A DNA stretch of 49,985 bases, taken from NCBI GenBank assembly GCA_947170195.1, contig CAMVSS010000003.1, forward strand, positions 1-49,985, given 5' to 3'. This stretch comes from an uncultured Treponema sp. (GTDB lineage Bacteria; Spirochaetota; Spirochaetia; Treponematales; Treponemataceae). Both the position numbers and the translations under genes were made by a program. The notes beneath the pieces are model-generated. The model did no database searches and was not told the origin of the DNA. It saw only the letters and a list, made by a program, of their open reading frames with translations. Below, piece by piece: positions 40,299 through 48,989 of the stretch. The first letter of the stretch is position 1, and every line of letters starts with the position of its first letter.

Positions 40299-40682
40299 AT
40301 GTTTTACGCTTCTACCAACAAGACAGAAGAATCTTGGTCACGAATGGGAATAAAAAAGGCAAAGCCTAGCGAAGATTCAAACGAGCTGGTTGACCGTATT
40401 GCCCGCCTGAGCATTTCTGGAATGCGCTATGAGACTGTTGTTGATTTCTATAAAACTCAGCTTGCAAGCTGGCGTCGCTTTTACAAGCAGGATGATACCG
40501 TTGAGATAGACGAGACTTTTACCAGCGATCAGATGCGTTGCGCAAGAGTTCAGAGCCTGAACATCGTCTTTTACGTAAAAGAAATGAAAGACGGAACCGT
40601 AAAAACAAAGGTCGGATTTACAGATTTCCCGGTTGACGGCATAGGTGACGAAGAGTCTCAGGAAGAAATCGAAGAGCTGTAA
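40299..40682 (+). CDS. Hypothetical protein (127 aa)
   Basis: I do not recognise this protein. It has no signal peptide or membrane helix. The N-terminal part is basic, a helical middle (SNELVDRIARLSISGMRYETVVDFYKTQLASWRRFYK, given here only as its start ELVDRIARLSISGM) precedes a two-strand stretch (NIVFYVKEMKDGTVKTKVG), and the C-terminus is acidic (DEESQEEIEEL). CGGAG lies before the ATG. It stands alone between the GDT1 gene and the glucuronide cluster. Confidence 0.7.
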   Translation: MFYASTNKTEESWSRMGIKKAKPSEDSNELVDRIARLSISGMRYETVVDFYKTQLASWRRFYKQDDTVEIDETFTSDQMRCARVQSLNIVFYVKEMKDGTVKTKVGFTDFPVDGIGDEESQEEIEEL

Positions 40683-40785
40683 TCTGATAAACGCTCAAAA
40701 AATCAAAAAAATCCTAAAATATCTAAAATTTGTCCGAGTCTGACAATAAAAGTCTCCGTAAACTAAGAATCAAAAGGGGGCTTTT

Positions 40786-42168
40786 ATGGCAAACGAAAAC
40801 ACGGTAAAACCGTTCGGTCTTAAGGACAAAATCGGTTACATGTTCGGAGATTGCGGCAACGACTTCTCATTCATGTTGTGCGCAATGTTCCTTATGAAAT
40901 TCTACACGGACATCATGGGCGTTCCTGCTGCAATTATCGGTCTCATGATGATGGTTGCAAAATTCGTGGATGCGTTTACTGATGTGTTCATGGGACAGGT
41001 CTGCGACCGAAGTCCTGTTACAAAAAAAGGTAAATTCCTTCCGTGGATTCGTCGCATGATGGCGCCGGTCGCTATTTCTTGTGCTCTCATCTTTGCATTC
41101 TGGTTCCGAAACATGCCGATGGGCTTCAAGATCGGCTGGCTGTTCTTCACTTATCTTCTGTACGGTTCTGTCTGTTACACTGCAATCAATATTCCGTACG
41201 GCTCAATGGCATCTGCCATCACATCTGACCCGAAACAGCGCACTTCGCTTTCTACTTTCCGTTCCATCGGTGCGAAAATCGCTATAACAGGTATCGCGTC
41301 TGCACTTCCGCTCTTTGTATTCCATAAAGATGTGGCAACGGGAAAGGTAATTTTCTCAGGTGAGCGCATGTTCACCGCGGCTGTTATCTGCGGAATAATC
41401 GGTATAACTTCTTATTCGCTCTGCTACTTCCTTTCGACTGAGCGCGTAAAGATGAAGCAGGTCACCAAAAAATTCGAGCTTGGAAGCTTCTTCAAGACTA
41501 TTCTTTCAAGCCGTTCACTTTTGGGAATCATCGCATGTGCACTTGTTCTTCTCGTCACACAGCAGATGTTCCAGGGCATGAACAACTACATCTACCCGAA
41601 CTATTTCAAGAACCGTGCCGCTATGTCGATCGTTCCGCTTTTGGGAACAGGCACAATGCTCGTGCTTTCTACTTTCGCAGGTATTGTTTCTGCAAAAATC
41701 GGTAAGAAAGAATTCGCTATTATCGGCTCAATAATCGGTTCGATAGCTATGTTCATCGTACATTTCCTCCATACGACTAACGTCACCGTATGGATTTGTT
41801 TCTCTGTTCTCGGCGAAATCGGTCTTGCATGCTTCAACTTGCTCTGCTGGGCAATGATTACAGACGTTATCGACGACATGGAACTTAAGAACGGCGAGCG
41901 AAATGACGGTTCAGTATACGCTGTCTATTCATTCGCCCGAAAGCTCGGTCAGGCATTCAGCGCAGGTATCACAGGTTTTATGCTTTCAAGCATCGGTTAC
42001 ACAAAGGAGACCGCATTTGATCCGAACGTTACGAACGGAATCTACAATGTTGCGAGCCTTGCTCCGGCAATTTCATTCGGTGTCATGGCTCTTGCTCTCT
42101 TCTTCCTGTATCCGCTTTCAAAGAAGCGCGTCGAAGAAAATACGATCCGTCTGCACGGTTCAAACTAA
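40786..42168 (+). CDS. GPH-family glycoside/uronide:cation symporter
   Basis: A 460-residue transporter with 12 membrane helices of the glycoside-pentoside-hexuronide family (MelB/UidB type). It has GYMFGDCGNDFSFMLCAMFL, FVDAFTDVFMGQVCDR (the DAxxD-like cation loop), KKGKFLPWI, YTAINIPYGSMASAIT and AFSAGITGFML. Its stop is 24 bases from the beta-glucuronidase start, so the two form an operon and the likely cargo is a beta-glucuronide. GGGGG precedes the ATG. Confidence 0.9.
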   Translation: MANENTVKPFGLKDKIGYMFGDCGNDFSFMLCAMFLMKFYTDIMGVPAAIIGLMMMVAKFVDAFTDVFMGQVCDRSPVTKKGKFLPWIRRMMAPVAISCALIFAFWFRNMPMGFKIGWLFFTYLLYGSVCYTAINIPYGSMASAITSDPKQRTSLSTFRSIGAKIAITGIASALPLFVFHKDVATGKVIFSGERMFTAAVICGIIGITSYSLCYFLSTERVKMKQVTKKFELGSFFKTILSSRSLLGIIACALVLLVTQQMFQGMNNYIYPNYFKNRAAMSIVPLLGTGTMLVLSTFAGIVSAKIGKKEFAIIGSIIGSIAMFIVHFLHTTNVTVWICFSVLGEIGLACFNLLCWAMITDVIDDMELKNGERNDGSVYAVYSFARKLGQAFSAGITGFMLSSIGYTKETAFDPNVTNGIYNVASLAPAISFGVMALALFFLYPLSKKRVEENTIRLHGSN

Positions 42169-42192
42169 AATTAAACTAATACGAGGTGAAAC

Positions 42193-44016
42193 ATGCTTTA
42201 TCCTATTCTGACTTCCAGCCGATTGCTCTCTGATTTGAGCGGAGTATGGAACTTCAAACTAGATAAAAACGGCACGGGCTTCAGCGAAAACTGGGCTGCG
42301 TCTCCGCTCACGGGAAGCCGCACGATGGCTGTTCCTGCCTCGTACAACGATTTGGTTGACGATGCGGAAGTGCGCGATCACTGGGGCTGGGTGTTCTATC
42401 AGCGCACGTTCGCAGTCCCTTCGTTTGTCCGCAGTTCGCAGAGAGTCGTCCTCCGATGCGATGCCGTGACTCATTTAGCGAAAGTCTTCGTGAACGGAAA
42501 ACTCGTCGCGGAGCACAAGGGCGGATTCCTGCCTTTCGAAGTCGAGCTGAACGGCTTTCTTTCTGACGGCGAAAATCTTCTTACGATTGCTGTGAACAAC
42601 GAGATTGACTGCTCGACTCTTCCTGTCGGACGGGCCGGCGGCATGTTCAGCGGACGGGGGGCACCGAGCAAGCACAACGAACCGAATTTTGACTTCTTCA
42701 ATTACGCGGGCATCACGAGGGCTGTGCGCATCTACACGACGCCGCGTGCATTCATAAAGGACATCACGCTTTCAAACGAAGTCGAATGGAATGCTGACGG
42801 AAGCGCAAAAACTGCGGTCGTGCATTACAGCGTGGAAACAGCCGGCGAAGCTTGCAACGCAGATTGCAAAGTTTCCGTAAAGGATGCTTCCGGCAAGGTC
42901 GTTGCGGAAGTGAACGGGGCAAAAGGCGAGCTTTCAATCTCCGATGTCCATCTCTGGCAGCCGTTAGCAGCCTATCTCTACGAAGTGACTGTTACCTATG
43001 GCGAGGACGAATATTCACTTCCATACGGAATCCGCACCGTGGAAGTCCGCGGAACGAAATTCCTCATCAACAACAGGCCGTTCTATTTCAAGGGATACGG
43101 CAAGCACGAGGACACTTTCCCTGCAGGACGCGGAATCAACATCCCGATGAACACTAAGGACATTTCGCTGATGAAGTGGCAGGGCGCAAACAGCTTCAGA
43201 ACGAGCCACTATCCTTACAGCGAGGAAATGATGCGCCAGTGCGACGCTGAGGGAATCGTCGTGATTGATGAGACTCCTGCAGTCGGACTGAACTTTGCGT
43301 TCGGCGGCGGAGCTGCATTCGGTGTGAAGACAGTCGACACTTATGACAGTGAGAAGGGATTGCGGACTCAGGAACATCACGCAGATGTCATCCGCGACTG
43401 GATTTCCCGCGACAAAAATTACGCATGCGTTGTCATGTGGAGCATCGCGAACGAGCCTGACAGCTATGCGCCTGGAGCCTATGAGTATTTCGCGCCTCTC
43501 TTTGAGCTTGCCCGAAGCCTCGACATTCAGAAACGCCCTTGCACTCTGGTAAGTGCCCTTGTAGGCGGAAAGCCTGAGGACGATGTGGCGCACCGCTTGA
43601 GCGACGTGTTCTGCATCAACCGCTATTACGGCTGGTATTTCGGAGGCCCTGACCTGGAAGTTTCGGAAGAGATGCTCAGGAAGGAACTTGATTTCTGGAA
43701 GACTACAGGAAAGCCGCTCATGATCACCGAGTACGGGGCAGACACGGTTGCCGGCTTCCATGACACTGTTCCTCAGCTCTACACCGAGGAATATCAGCTC
43801 GAATACTACAAGATGAACAACAGAGTTTTCGACGATTACGATTTCGTGGTTGGCGAGCACGCATGGAACTTCGCGGATTTTGCGACAAGCCAGAGCATGA
43901 TGCGCGTGAACGGAAACAAGAAGGGAATCTTCACCCGCGACAGAAAACCAAAGATGGTTGCGCACTACTTCAAGGAGCGATGGCATTCCATTCCGGATTT
44001 CGATTATAAAAAATAA
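42193..44016 (+). CDS. uidA: Beta-glucuronidase (glycoside hydrolase family 2)
   Basis: A 607-residue cytoplasmic enzyme close in length to E. coli GUS (603). Domain order is sugar-binding jelly roll (1-190), immunoglobulin-like linker and TIM barrel (from about 275). The acid/base is Glu421 in MWSIANEPDS and the nucleophile is Glu513 in ITEYGADT. The glucuronate-specific motif is Asn575-Lys-Lys577 in GNKKGIFTRDRKPK, matching Asn566 and Lys568 of E. coli. The loop between AVGLNFAFGGG and TQEHHADV is about as long as in the E. coli enzyme, suggesting small glucuronides. It is paired with the GPH symporter. Confidence 0.95.
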   Translation: MLYPILTSSRLLSDLSGVWNFKLDKNGTGFSENWAASPLTGSRTMAVPASYNDLVDDAEVRDHWGWVFYQRTFAVPSFVRSSQRVVLRCDAVTHLAKVFVNGKLVAEHKGGFLPFEVELNGFLSDGENLLTIAVNNEIDCSTLPVGRAGGMFSGRGAPSKHNEPNFDFFNYAGITRAVRIYTTPRAFIKDITLSNEVEWNADGSAKTAVVHYSVETAGEACNADCKVSVKDASGKVVAEVNGAKGELSISDVHLWQPLAAYLYEVTVTYGEDEYSLPYGIRTVEVRGTKFLINNRPFYFKGYGKHEDTFPAGRGINIPMNTKDISLMKWQGANSFRTSHYPYSEEMMRQCDAEGIVVIDETPAVGLNFAFGGGAAFGVKTVDTYDSEKGLRTQEHHADVIRDWISRDKNYACVVMWSIANEPDSYAPGAYEYFAPLFELARSLDIQKRPCTLVSALVGGKPEDDVAHRLSDVFCINRYYGWYFGGPDLEVSEEMLRKELDFWKTTGKPLMITEYGADTVAGFHDTVPQLYTEEYQLEYYKMNNRVFDDYDFVVGEHAWNFADFATSQSMMRVNGNKKGIFTRDRKPKMVAHYFKERWHSIPDFDYKK

Positions 44017-44053
44017 GCAAAAAGTCGGGGGACTTGAAATCTGAATAGTGACG

Positions 44054-45238
44054 CTAAAGATTGCGCCGGTATGCGGACGGAGAGACCCCGGTGATTTTCT
44101 TAAAGACTCGTGTAAAATAATTCATGTCTTCAAAACCGCAGCTGTTCGCAATATTTTCGATGCTGCGGTTTTTTTCTGCGAGCAGTGGAAGCGCGTGCTC
44201 AATCCGAGTTTTATTCAGGTAAGAGGTGAGCGTGCAGCCGGTCTCTTTTGTGAACTGAGCCGAGAGATATGATGCGTTTACGTGCAGGGCATCCGCCATC
44301 GATTGCAGGCTTAGCTGCTGCGTGCTATGGAAATTTATGTATGTGATGCAACGTTGAATCAGTTCGCCGTAATCCCTGACGGCGTGGGCGTTCACCTGTG
44401 TGCAATATCCTTTTATCATTCGGACGCTGAGGTCGTTGAGCTGGAGCTGACTCGTGCATTTCTCGATGGCTATGGCGTAATTTCGTGAAATTTCATCTAT
44501 ATACAATGTGTTTACGCCTTTTGATTCAACCGCTTTCCTCATGAGAGTATTGAAAACGATGACAAAATTCTTGCTGTTGCGAAGCGAATTTGGCGTGCGG
44601 GGCGCAAAAGAGAACTGAGTCATTTTCTGATGGGCAAGAATCGCACCGTCCGCGTCGCCTGCACGGACACATTCAAGCATCCGGTTTTCGACCTCGTAGC
44701 GATTTTTTATGAGCTCTGCATGCCGCTCAAGTTCTTCCGGGGTCGGTTGCTCAGCGGAATATAAAAAATCACTTTCTTTTGAAAAATAGTGATATGTGAA
44801 CGTGAGCGGAACTTGAAGAAGATGTGTGAATATTGTGCAGATTGTTGACTGAAACTGATCGCGGGAAGCGACTTTTGGAATTTCGTCAAAAAAGGACTGA
44901 AGAAGTTGCGGATCGTCGATTTTCATGTTTTCATCGACCTGCATTTTCTCAAACGAAAACGGCGCGGCAACAAAATATGCTTCGTCGGAAATTGGAACCA
45001 CGACAGACGAAAGATGCATGAAATCTTCGAGCAGGTAGATTGATCCGAATGTGCAGTTTTCCCGGATCCATGCCACTATCTGCGGATACGATTCTCCAGG
45101 AAAAAAACGCTTCCTCAGCTCCCCGTCAATTTTTGCTCTGTCCTGCTCATACGGGGGGCGAAGGATAAATGTAGGAATGTTCTGGCATGCAAACAGCCGT
45201 GCGGAGAAATCAAGTTCTGTCTCTGATACTGCCTGCAT
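44054..45238 (-). CDS. AraC-family transcriptional regulator
   Basis: A 394-residue regulator. The last 95 residues hold two HTH motifs of AraC: SMADALHVNASYLSAQFTKETG and IENIANSCGFEDMNYFTRVFKKITGVSP. The N-terminal 290 residues are a sensor domain I do not recognise (IYLLEDFMHLSSVVVPI, FTHLLQVPLTFTYHYFSK). GGAGG precedes the ATG. It lies 15 bases behind the DhuI-like isomerase on the same strand and is convergent with uidA, whose 3' end is 37 bases away. Control of the glucuronide and uronate genes is likely. Confidence 0.88.
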   Translation of the reverse strand: MQAVSETELDFSARLFACQNIPTFILRPPYEQDRAKIDGELRKRFFPGESYPQIVAWIRENCTFGSIYLLEDFMHLSSVVVPISDEAYFVAAPFSFEKMQVDENMKIDDPQLLQSFFDEIPKVASRDQFQSTICTIFTHLLQVPLTFTYHYFSKESDFLYSAEQPTPEELERHAELIKNRYEVENRMLECVRAGDADGAILAHQKMTQFSFAPRTPNSLRNSKNFVIVFNTLMRKAVESKGVNTLYIDEISRNYAIAIEKCTSQLQLNDLSVRMIKGYCTQVNAHAVRDYGELIQRCITYINFHSTQQLSLQSMADALHVNASYLSAQFTKETGCTLTSYLNKTRIEHALPLLAEKNRSIENIANSCGFEDMNYFTRVFKKITGVSPSAYRRNL

Positions 45239-45253
45239 GCCGCCTCCAGAAAA

Positions 45254-45889
45254 TTAGCCGATGATTTTCTTTACTGTTTCTGCGATTTTAGCGTCCTTGC
45301 AATCCTTGAAGAACAGCTCGCTGAATTTTTCTCCTGCGAAAGCACCCTTTACGAGGTCTTTGTCCAGAGATTCAAGAATTTCGGTGAACGGTTTGAATGC
45401 GATTTCGCGTACGCCGTCGAGGATTTTCTTGTTGCGCTGTTCAGGTTCTGCGCGCTCGCGAGGATATCCCTGTCCGCTTGGCTCACAGAAAAGTTTCTCG
45501 AAGATGTATTCGAGATTGAGGTCGCCGCCCCAGCCGAAACCGAGTGCGAACGGAATTGAGATTGCATTTCCGTCGTTGATCTGAGCGAACGTGTATGCAT
45601 CGAGCGGAGTTGCGACGTGACCACAGATGACACCCGGGAAACTGTTCAATGCGAGCATTGCGCCTTCTCCAGTGCCGCATCCCGTGATAACGTAATCAAC
45701 AGCCTTTGAGTTAAGGAGCGTTGCCGCAAGGATTCCGTTCTGTACGTAGGTGAGTGACGGTGAGTCAGCAGAGTACATGCCGTAGTTTACGACCTCAAAT
45801 CCGTGTGCGTCAGCAACTTTTTTGAGAGCGTTGAAGATGACTGCATTTTTTGCAGCCTGAGAATTTTCGTTAATCAAAGCGATTTTCAT
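45254..45889 (-). CDS. RpiB/LacAB-family sugar isomerase, DhuI-like
   Basis: A 211-residue isomerase of the RpiB/LacAB fold. The Cys-bearing site TGCGTGEGAMLALNSFPGV and the RpiB-like NGILAATLLNSKAVDYV are clear. The overall sequence (start MKIALINENSQAAKNAV, GNAISIPFALGFGWG, RAEPEQRNKKIL) resembles from memory the streptococcal DhuI enzymes that isomerise 4-deoxy-L-threo-5-hexosulose-uronate, the same reaction as KduI. The 60 extra C-terminal residues distinguish it from classical RpiB (about 150). CAGAGG precedes the ATG. It is followed by araC, and thiE lies 89 bases upstream. Confidence 0.8.
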   Translation of the reverse strand: MKIALINENSQAAKNAVIFNALKKVADAHGFEVVNYGMYSADSPSLTYVQNGILAATLLNSKAVDYVITGCGTGEGAMLALNSFPGVICGHVATPLDAYTFAQINDGNAISIPFALGFGWGGDLNLEYIFEKLFCEPSGQGYPRERAEPEQRNKKILDGVREIAFKPFTEILESLDKDLVKGAFAGEKFSELFFKDCKDAKIAETVKKIIG

Positions 45890-45978
45890 ATAGACCTCTG
45901 TTGAAATGATTTACATTCTCAGTTTAGATGATTTTTTGATTTGCGGATAGGGCAAAATATTTTTCTTTCCGCCTGATT

Positions 45979-46614
45979 TTAGTGCTCCGTCAGCTTTCGT
46001 GCGAGCTGGAGCAGAGTTTCCGCTTCCTTCCGTGGATTTTCTGCGTGCATTATCGCCGAGACCGCGCAGATTCCGCTGATTTTTATTCCCTCAAGAACTG
46101 AAAGATTCGTCTTGTTCAGTCCTCCGATTGCGTTCACTGGAATCGGAACCGCATCGCATATTTCGGACAGCGTCTGTGTTGAAGTGAGCACCGTCTTAAC
46201 CTTTGTCGTCGTGGGATAAATTGCCCCAACTCCGCAATAGTCCGCGCCACCCTCGTACGCTTCCACCGCCTGCGCCACTGTTTTTGTCGTCGCCCCGATG
46301 ATGAAAGAATCCCCGAGGATGCTGCGCGCTGTCTTTATCGGCATGTCGCTCTGCCCGAGATGAACGCCCTCGCTCTTGACTGCCTGCGCCACGTCGATTC
46401 TGTCATCAATGATGAGCGGAACGTTGTGCCTCAGTGCGATTTCGTGCACTTTTTGGGCGAGGTCGATGTATTCCCTTGTCGTCCGGTTCTTTTCTCTGAG
46501 CTGGATGATTGTCGCGCCTCCTGAAAGAGCCTCGTCAACGCGCCTCAGAAATTCTTCCTGCTTGTAAGGTGTGCTGTCAGTTATGAAATACAAAGTCGAG
46601 TCAAAATTCTTCAT
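45979..46614 (-). CDS. thiE: Thiamine-phosphate synthase
   Basis: A 211-residue TIM-barrel enzyme that joins the thiazole and pyrimidine phosphates. Conserved blocks are LYFITDSTPYKQEEFL, IIQLREKNRTTREY, PLIIDDRIDVAQAVKSEGVHLGQSDMP, IIGATTKTVAQA, YCGVGAIYPTTTK and IPVNAIGGL. GGGAG is 6 bases before the ATG. It is the last thi gene here, 150 bases behind thiH with a dispersed two-hairpin repeat between. Confidence 0.95.
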   Translation of the reverse strand: MKNFDSTLYFITDSTPYKQEEFLRRVDEALSGGATIIQLREKNRTTREYIDLAQKVHEIALRHNVPLIIDDRIDVAQAVKSEGVHLGQSDMPIKTARSILGDSFIIGATTKTVAQAVEAYEGGADYCGVGAIYPTTTKVKTVLTSTQTLSEICDAVPIPVNAIGGLNKTNLSVLEGIKISGICAVSAIMHAENPRKEAETLLQLARKLTEH

Positions 46615-46681
46615 GAAAATCTCCCATAAAAATTCAGCGTCTGCGTTATAGTGCGGCGTTGCGTGGAGGCAGCGGATATCG

Positions 46682-46738
46682 AGTTATTGCCAACGGCAAG
46701 AAGTCGTCCGCGAAAAGTACACGGAGGTGCTTTTTATC
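46682..46738 (-). repeat. Two-hairpin dispersed element, copy 3 (before thiE)
   Basis: Read on the minus strand it begins GATAAAAAGCACCTCC, then GTGTACTTTT, then CTTCTTGCCGTTGGCAATAACT. It matches copies at 29926 and 39395 in order and orientation relative to the downstream gene, ending 67 bases before thiE. Confidence 0.8.
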
Positions 46739-46764
46739 ATGCCTCCTGTGGCGGCTTATTTGTC

Positions 46765-48027
46765 CTAGATGTACAGATAGTCGTTCAGAACAGGTTGAAG
46801 TCCTTCCTGAGACATATCCTTGTACATGGTGTTAAAGCTTCGGGAGTCGTTGATTTCAAACTGCTCGTCTCCCTCGTTCTCCCCGGATTTTTTTCCGGTG
46901 TACTTGCTTTCGTGATCGCCGATGCCGGTAGAAACTCCCGCCGAAATCTTTGTCGCCGCAATCTTTACGATTCCGTTTCTGAATTCCGCGCTTTCCCGTG
47001 AGGACACCGTGATTCCGACGTACGGAAGAAAAATTCTGTAGGCGCACAAAATCTGGCAGAGCTGCTTTTCGTGCACGTCGAGCGGATTTATCTTCTCGTT
47101 GTTGATTATTGGGCGTAGCCGCGGACAAGAAAGCGACATCTCCGCCTGAGGATACTTTCGCTGCAGGTAGTGTACATGCAGCGCGCTGGCGAGCGCATCT
47201 TTTCTAAAATCAGAAAGTCCGAGCAAAGCAGAAAAACCGACACCCCTCATTCCGCCACGAAGCGCGCGTTCCTGGGCATCGAAGCGGTATGGCCAGACTC
47301 GTTTGTGACCGAGCAGGTGCAGCTCCTCATATTTTTTTGTGTCATAAGTTTCCTGAAAGACAGTCACGTAGTCAGCGCCGCATTCGTGCAGATACCTGTA
47401 GTCCTCCGTGTTCACCGGATAGACTTCAAGCCCGACCATGCGGAAATATTTCCGTGCAATCTTGCATGCCTCGCCGATGTATTCCACGCTGCTCGCGCTC
47501 CGGCTTTCGCCAGTCAGAATCAGCACCTCCTCCATGCCGCTTTCGGCGATTACCTTCATCTCGTGCTCAATCTGCTCGGCATTGAGCTTCATGCGCCGTA
47601 TGTGGTTGAAGCAGTTGAAGCCGCAATAGACGCAGTAATTCTCGCAATAGTTCGCGATGTAGAGCGGGGTAAAGAGATAGACAGTGTTTCCGAAGTGACG
47701 GCTTGTCTGCGCGCGCGCTTTCTGCGCCATCTGCTCAAGGAAAGGTTCCGCCGCCGGTGAAAGCAATGCTTTAAAATCCTCGACAGAACATGAGTCGTGT
47801 TCCAGCGCGCGCCGAACATCTGCCGCGGTGTATTTTTTATAATCGTAGGAATGCATCTCATCCATGACTTTCTTGCACACGTCGGATTCGATAATTTCCA
47901 TTCCTTCCATATATTCCATGTGATTGGTACGGCTTGCCGGATTGTTTTCAAGCTCGTGCTTTTTTTTGAGCGCGGTCTCGCTGAGAAAATCCGAGTCGAC
48001 GAAAAATGAGTTTTCCACTTTCCTCAT
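46765..48027 (-). CDS. thiH: 2-iminoacetate synthase
   Basis: A 420-residue radical-SAM enzyme that cleaves tyrosine to dehydroglycine for thiazole synthesis, used by anaerobes in place of ThiO. The cluster cysteines are C128, C132 and C135 (CENYCVYC). Other family blocks are VLILTGESRSASSVEYI, VEVYPVNTEDYRYL-like LEVYPVNTEDYRYL, YVTVFQETYD, SCPRLRPIINNEKINPLD and KISAGVSTGIG. The ATG at 48027 is 3 bases after thiG. A start at MEYMEG (about 47919) would also fit part of the family. The C-terminus QPVLNDYLYI is typical of the anaerobe group. Confidence 0.95.
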   Translation of the reverse strand: MRKVENSFFVDSDFLSETALKKKHELENNPASRTNHMEYMEGMEIIESDVCKKVMDEMHSYDYKKYTAADVRRALEHDSCSVEDFKALLSPAAEPFLEQMAQKARAQTSRHFGNTVYLFTPLYIANYCENYCVYCGFNCFNHIRRMKLNAEQIEHEMKVIAESGMEEVLILTGESRSASSVEYIGEACKIARKYFRMVGLEVYPVNTEDYRYLHECGADYVTVFQETYDTKKYEELHLLGHKRVWPYRFDAQERALRGGMRGVGFSALLGLSDFRKDALASALHVHYLQRKYPQAEMSLSCPRLRPIINNEKINPLDVHEKQLCQILCAYRIFLPYVGITVSSRESAEFRNGIVKIAATKISAGVSTGIGDHESKYTGKKSGENEGDEQFEINDSRSFNTMYKDMSQEGLQPVLNDYLYI

Positions 48028-48030
48028 CCC

Positions 48031-48801
48031 CTAGTCGCGCAGAAAACCCGTGAGCGGGTCGGAAGATGATGCTCCGCGCGAAAGAACTCGTCCGAGTCCG
48101 GAAAGATACGCTTTTCGTCCAGCCTCTATTGCCTGACGGAACGCCTGGGCCATGAGCGAGAGATCTCCCGCCGTAGCAAGCGCAGTGTTCGCCATGACAG
48201 CAGCACATCCCATCTCCATCGCCTCACATGCCTGCGACGGACGTCCGATTCCGGCATCAACGATTATCGGAAGGTCGATTTCGTCAATGAGAATCTGGAT
48301 GAAATCACGTGTCGCAAGACCTTTGTTCGAGCCGATCGGAGCTGCAAGAGGCATAATGCTTGCCGCTCCAGCATTTGCGAGGTCGCGGGCTGCGTTCAAG
48401 TCCGGGTACATATAAGGAAGCACAACGAATCCGTCCTTTGCGAGCGTTTCCGTTGCGCGGATAGTCTCCTGATTGTCCGGAAGAAGATATTTTGTGTCTC
48501 GCATGATTTCAATCTTTACGAAATTTCCGCATCCGAGTTCCCGTGCAAGCCTGGCAATGCGCACCGCCTCTTCAGCATTTCGCGCTCCGCTTGTGTTCGG
48601 GAGAAGCGTAACTCCTTTTGGAATATAGTCGAGGATATTTTCATGTTCCTTTGTGTTTGCCCGCCTTACAGCAAGGGTGACAATCTGCGCACCCGCATCC
48701 TTGATGGCTGCCTCAATGAGTTTCATCGAATATTTTCCGGAGCCGAGAATGAATCGTGAGCTGAACTCGTGTCCTCCGAGATTAAGTTTATCTTCCGTCA
48801 T
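48031..48801 (-). CDS. thiG: Thiazole synthase
   Basis: A 256-residue TIM-barrel enzyme that builds thiazole phosphate from DXP, ThiS thiocarboxylate and dehydroglycine. Clear parts are [53 protein letters not shown], the Schiff-base lysine in [10 protein letters not shown], and [26 protein letters not shown] precedes the ATG. It is separated from thiF by a 188-base gap filled with GC-rich hairpins and a TTTCAAAAG repeat, unlike the tight thiS-thiF and thiG-thiH joints. Confidence 0.96.
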   Translation of the reverse strand: MTEDKLNLGGHEFSSRFILGSGKYSMKLIEAAIKDAGAQIVTLAVRRANTKEHENILDYIPKGVTLLPNTSGARNAEEAVRIARLARELGCGNFVKIEIMRDTKYLLPDNQETIRATETLAKDGFVVLPYMYPDLNAARDLANAGAASIMPLAAPIGSNKGLATRDFIQILIDEIDLPIIVDAGIGRPSQACEAMEMGCAAVMANTALATAGDLSLMAQAFRQAIEAGRKAYLSGLGRVLSRGASSSDPLTGFLRD

Positions 48802-48825
48802 TTTTTATTCCTTTTTTGGGCGCAT

Positions 48826-48902
48826 CCGCCACAAGTGGCGGTCGGCTGTTCCGCAGTTCCCTCACGGTCAGCCTCTTTTCGAGGCCGGCGGCTTTGCCGC
48901 CG
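48826..48902. repeat. Cluster of GC-rich hairpins inside the thi operon
   Basis: Three perfect stems lie in a row: CCGCCA/TGGCGG (48826-48841), GCCTC/GAGGC (48871-48885) and CGGCGGC/GCCGCCG (48886-48902). The segment is more GC-rich than its surroundings and has no ORF of interest. It may be a repeat element of the genome, but no second copy lies in this window. Confidence 0.6.
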
Positions 48903-48933
48903 CTGCTCCATAGCCTTGCGCTTTCCTGGTTGA

Positions 48934-48970
48934 AGCATTTCAAAAGTAACAGACTTTTGAAACATTGCTC
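48934..48970. repeat. TTTCAAAAG/CTTTTGAAA hairpin repeat, thi operon copy
   Basis: TTTCAAAAGT, then AACAG, then ACTTTTGAAA form a 10-bp perfect stem, followed by CATTGCTCG. The same core and loop (TAACAGAC) occur at 36931-36957. It lies 20 bases downstream of the thiF stop. Confidence 0.8.
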
Positions 48971-48989
48971 GTTTTTTTTACTTTAAAAA

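Noticed and set aside
43015-43986. Minus-strand ORF of 323 codons
   Set aside because: It is antisense to uidA, which has complete catalytic motifs. Long antisense ORFs are common in this base composition.
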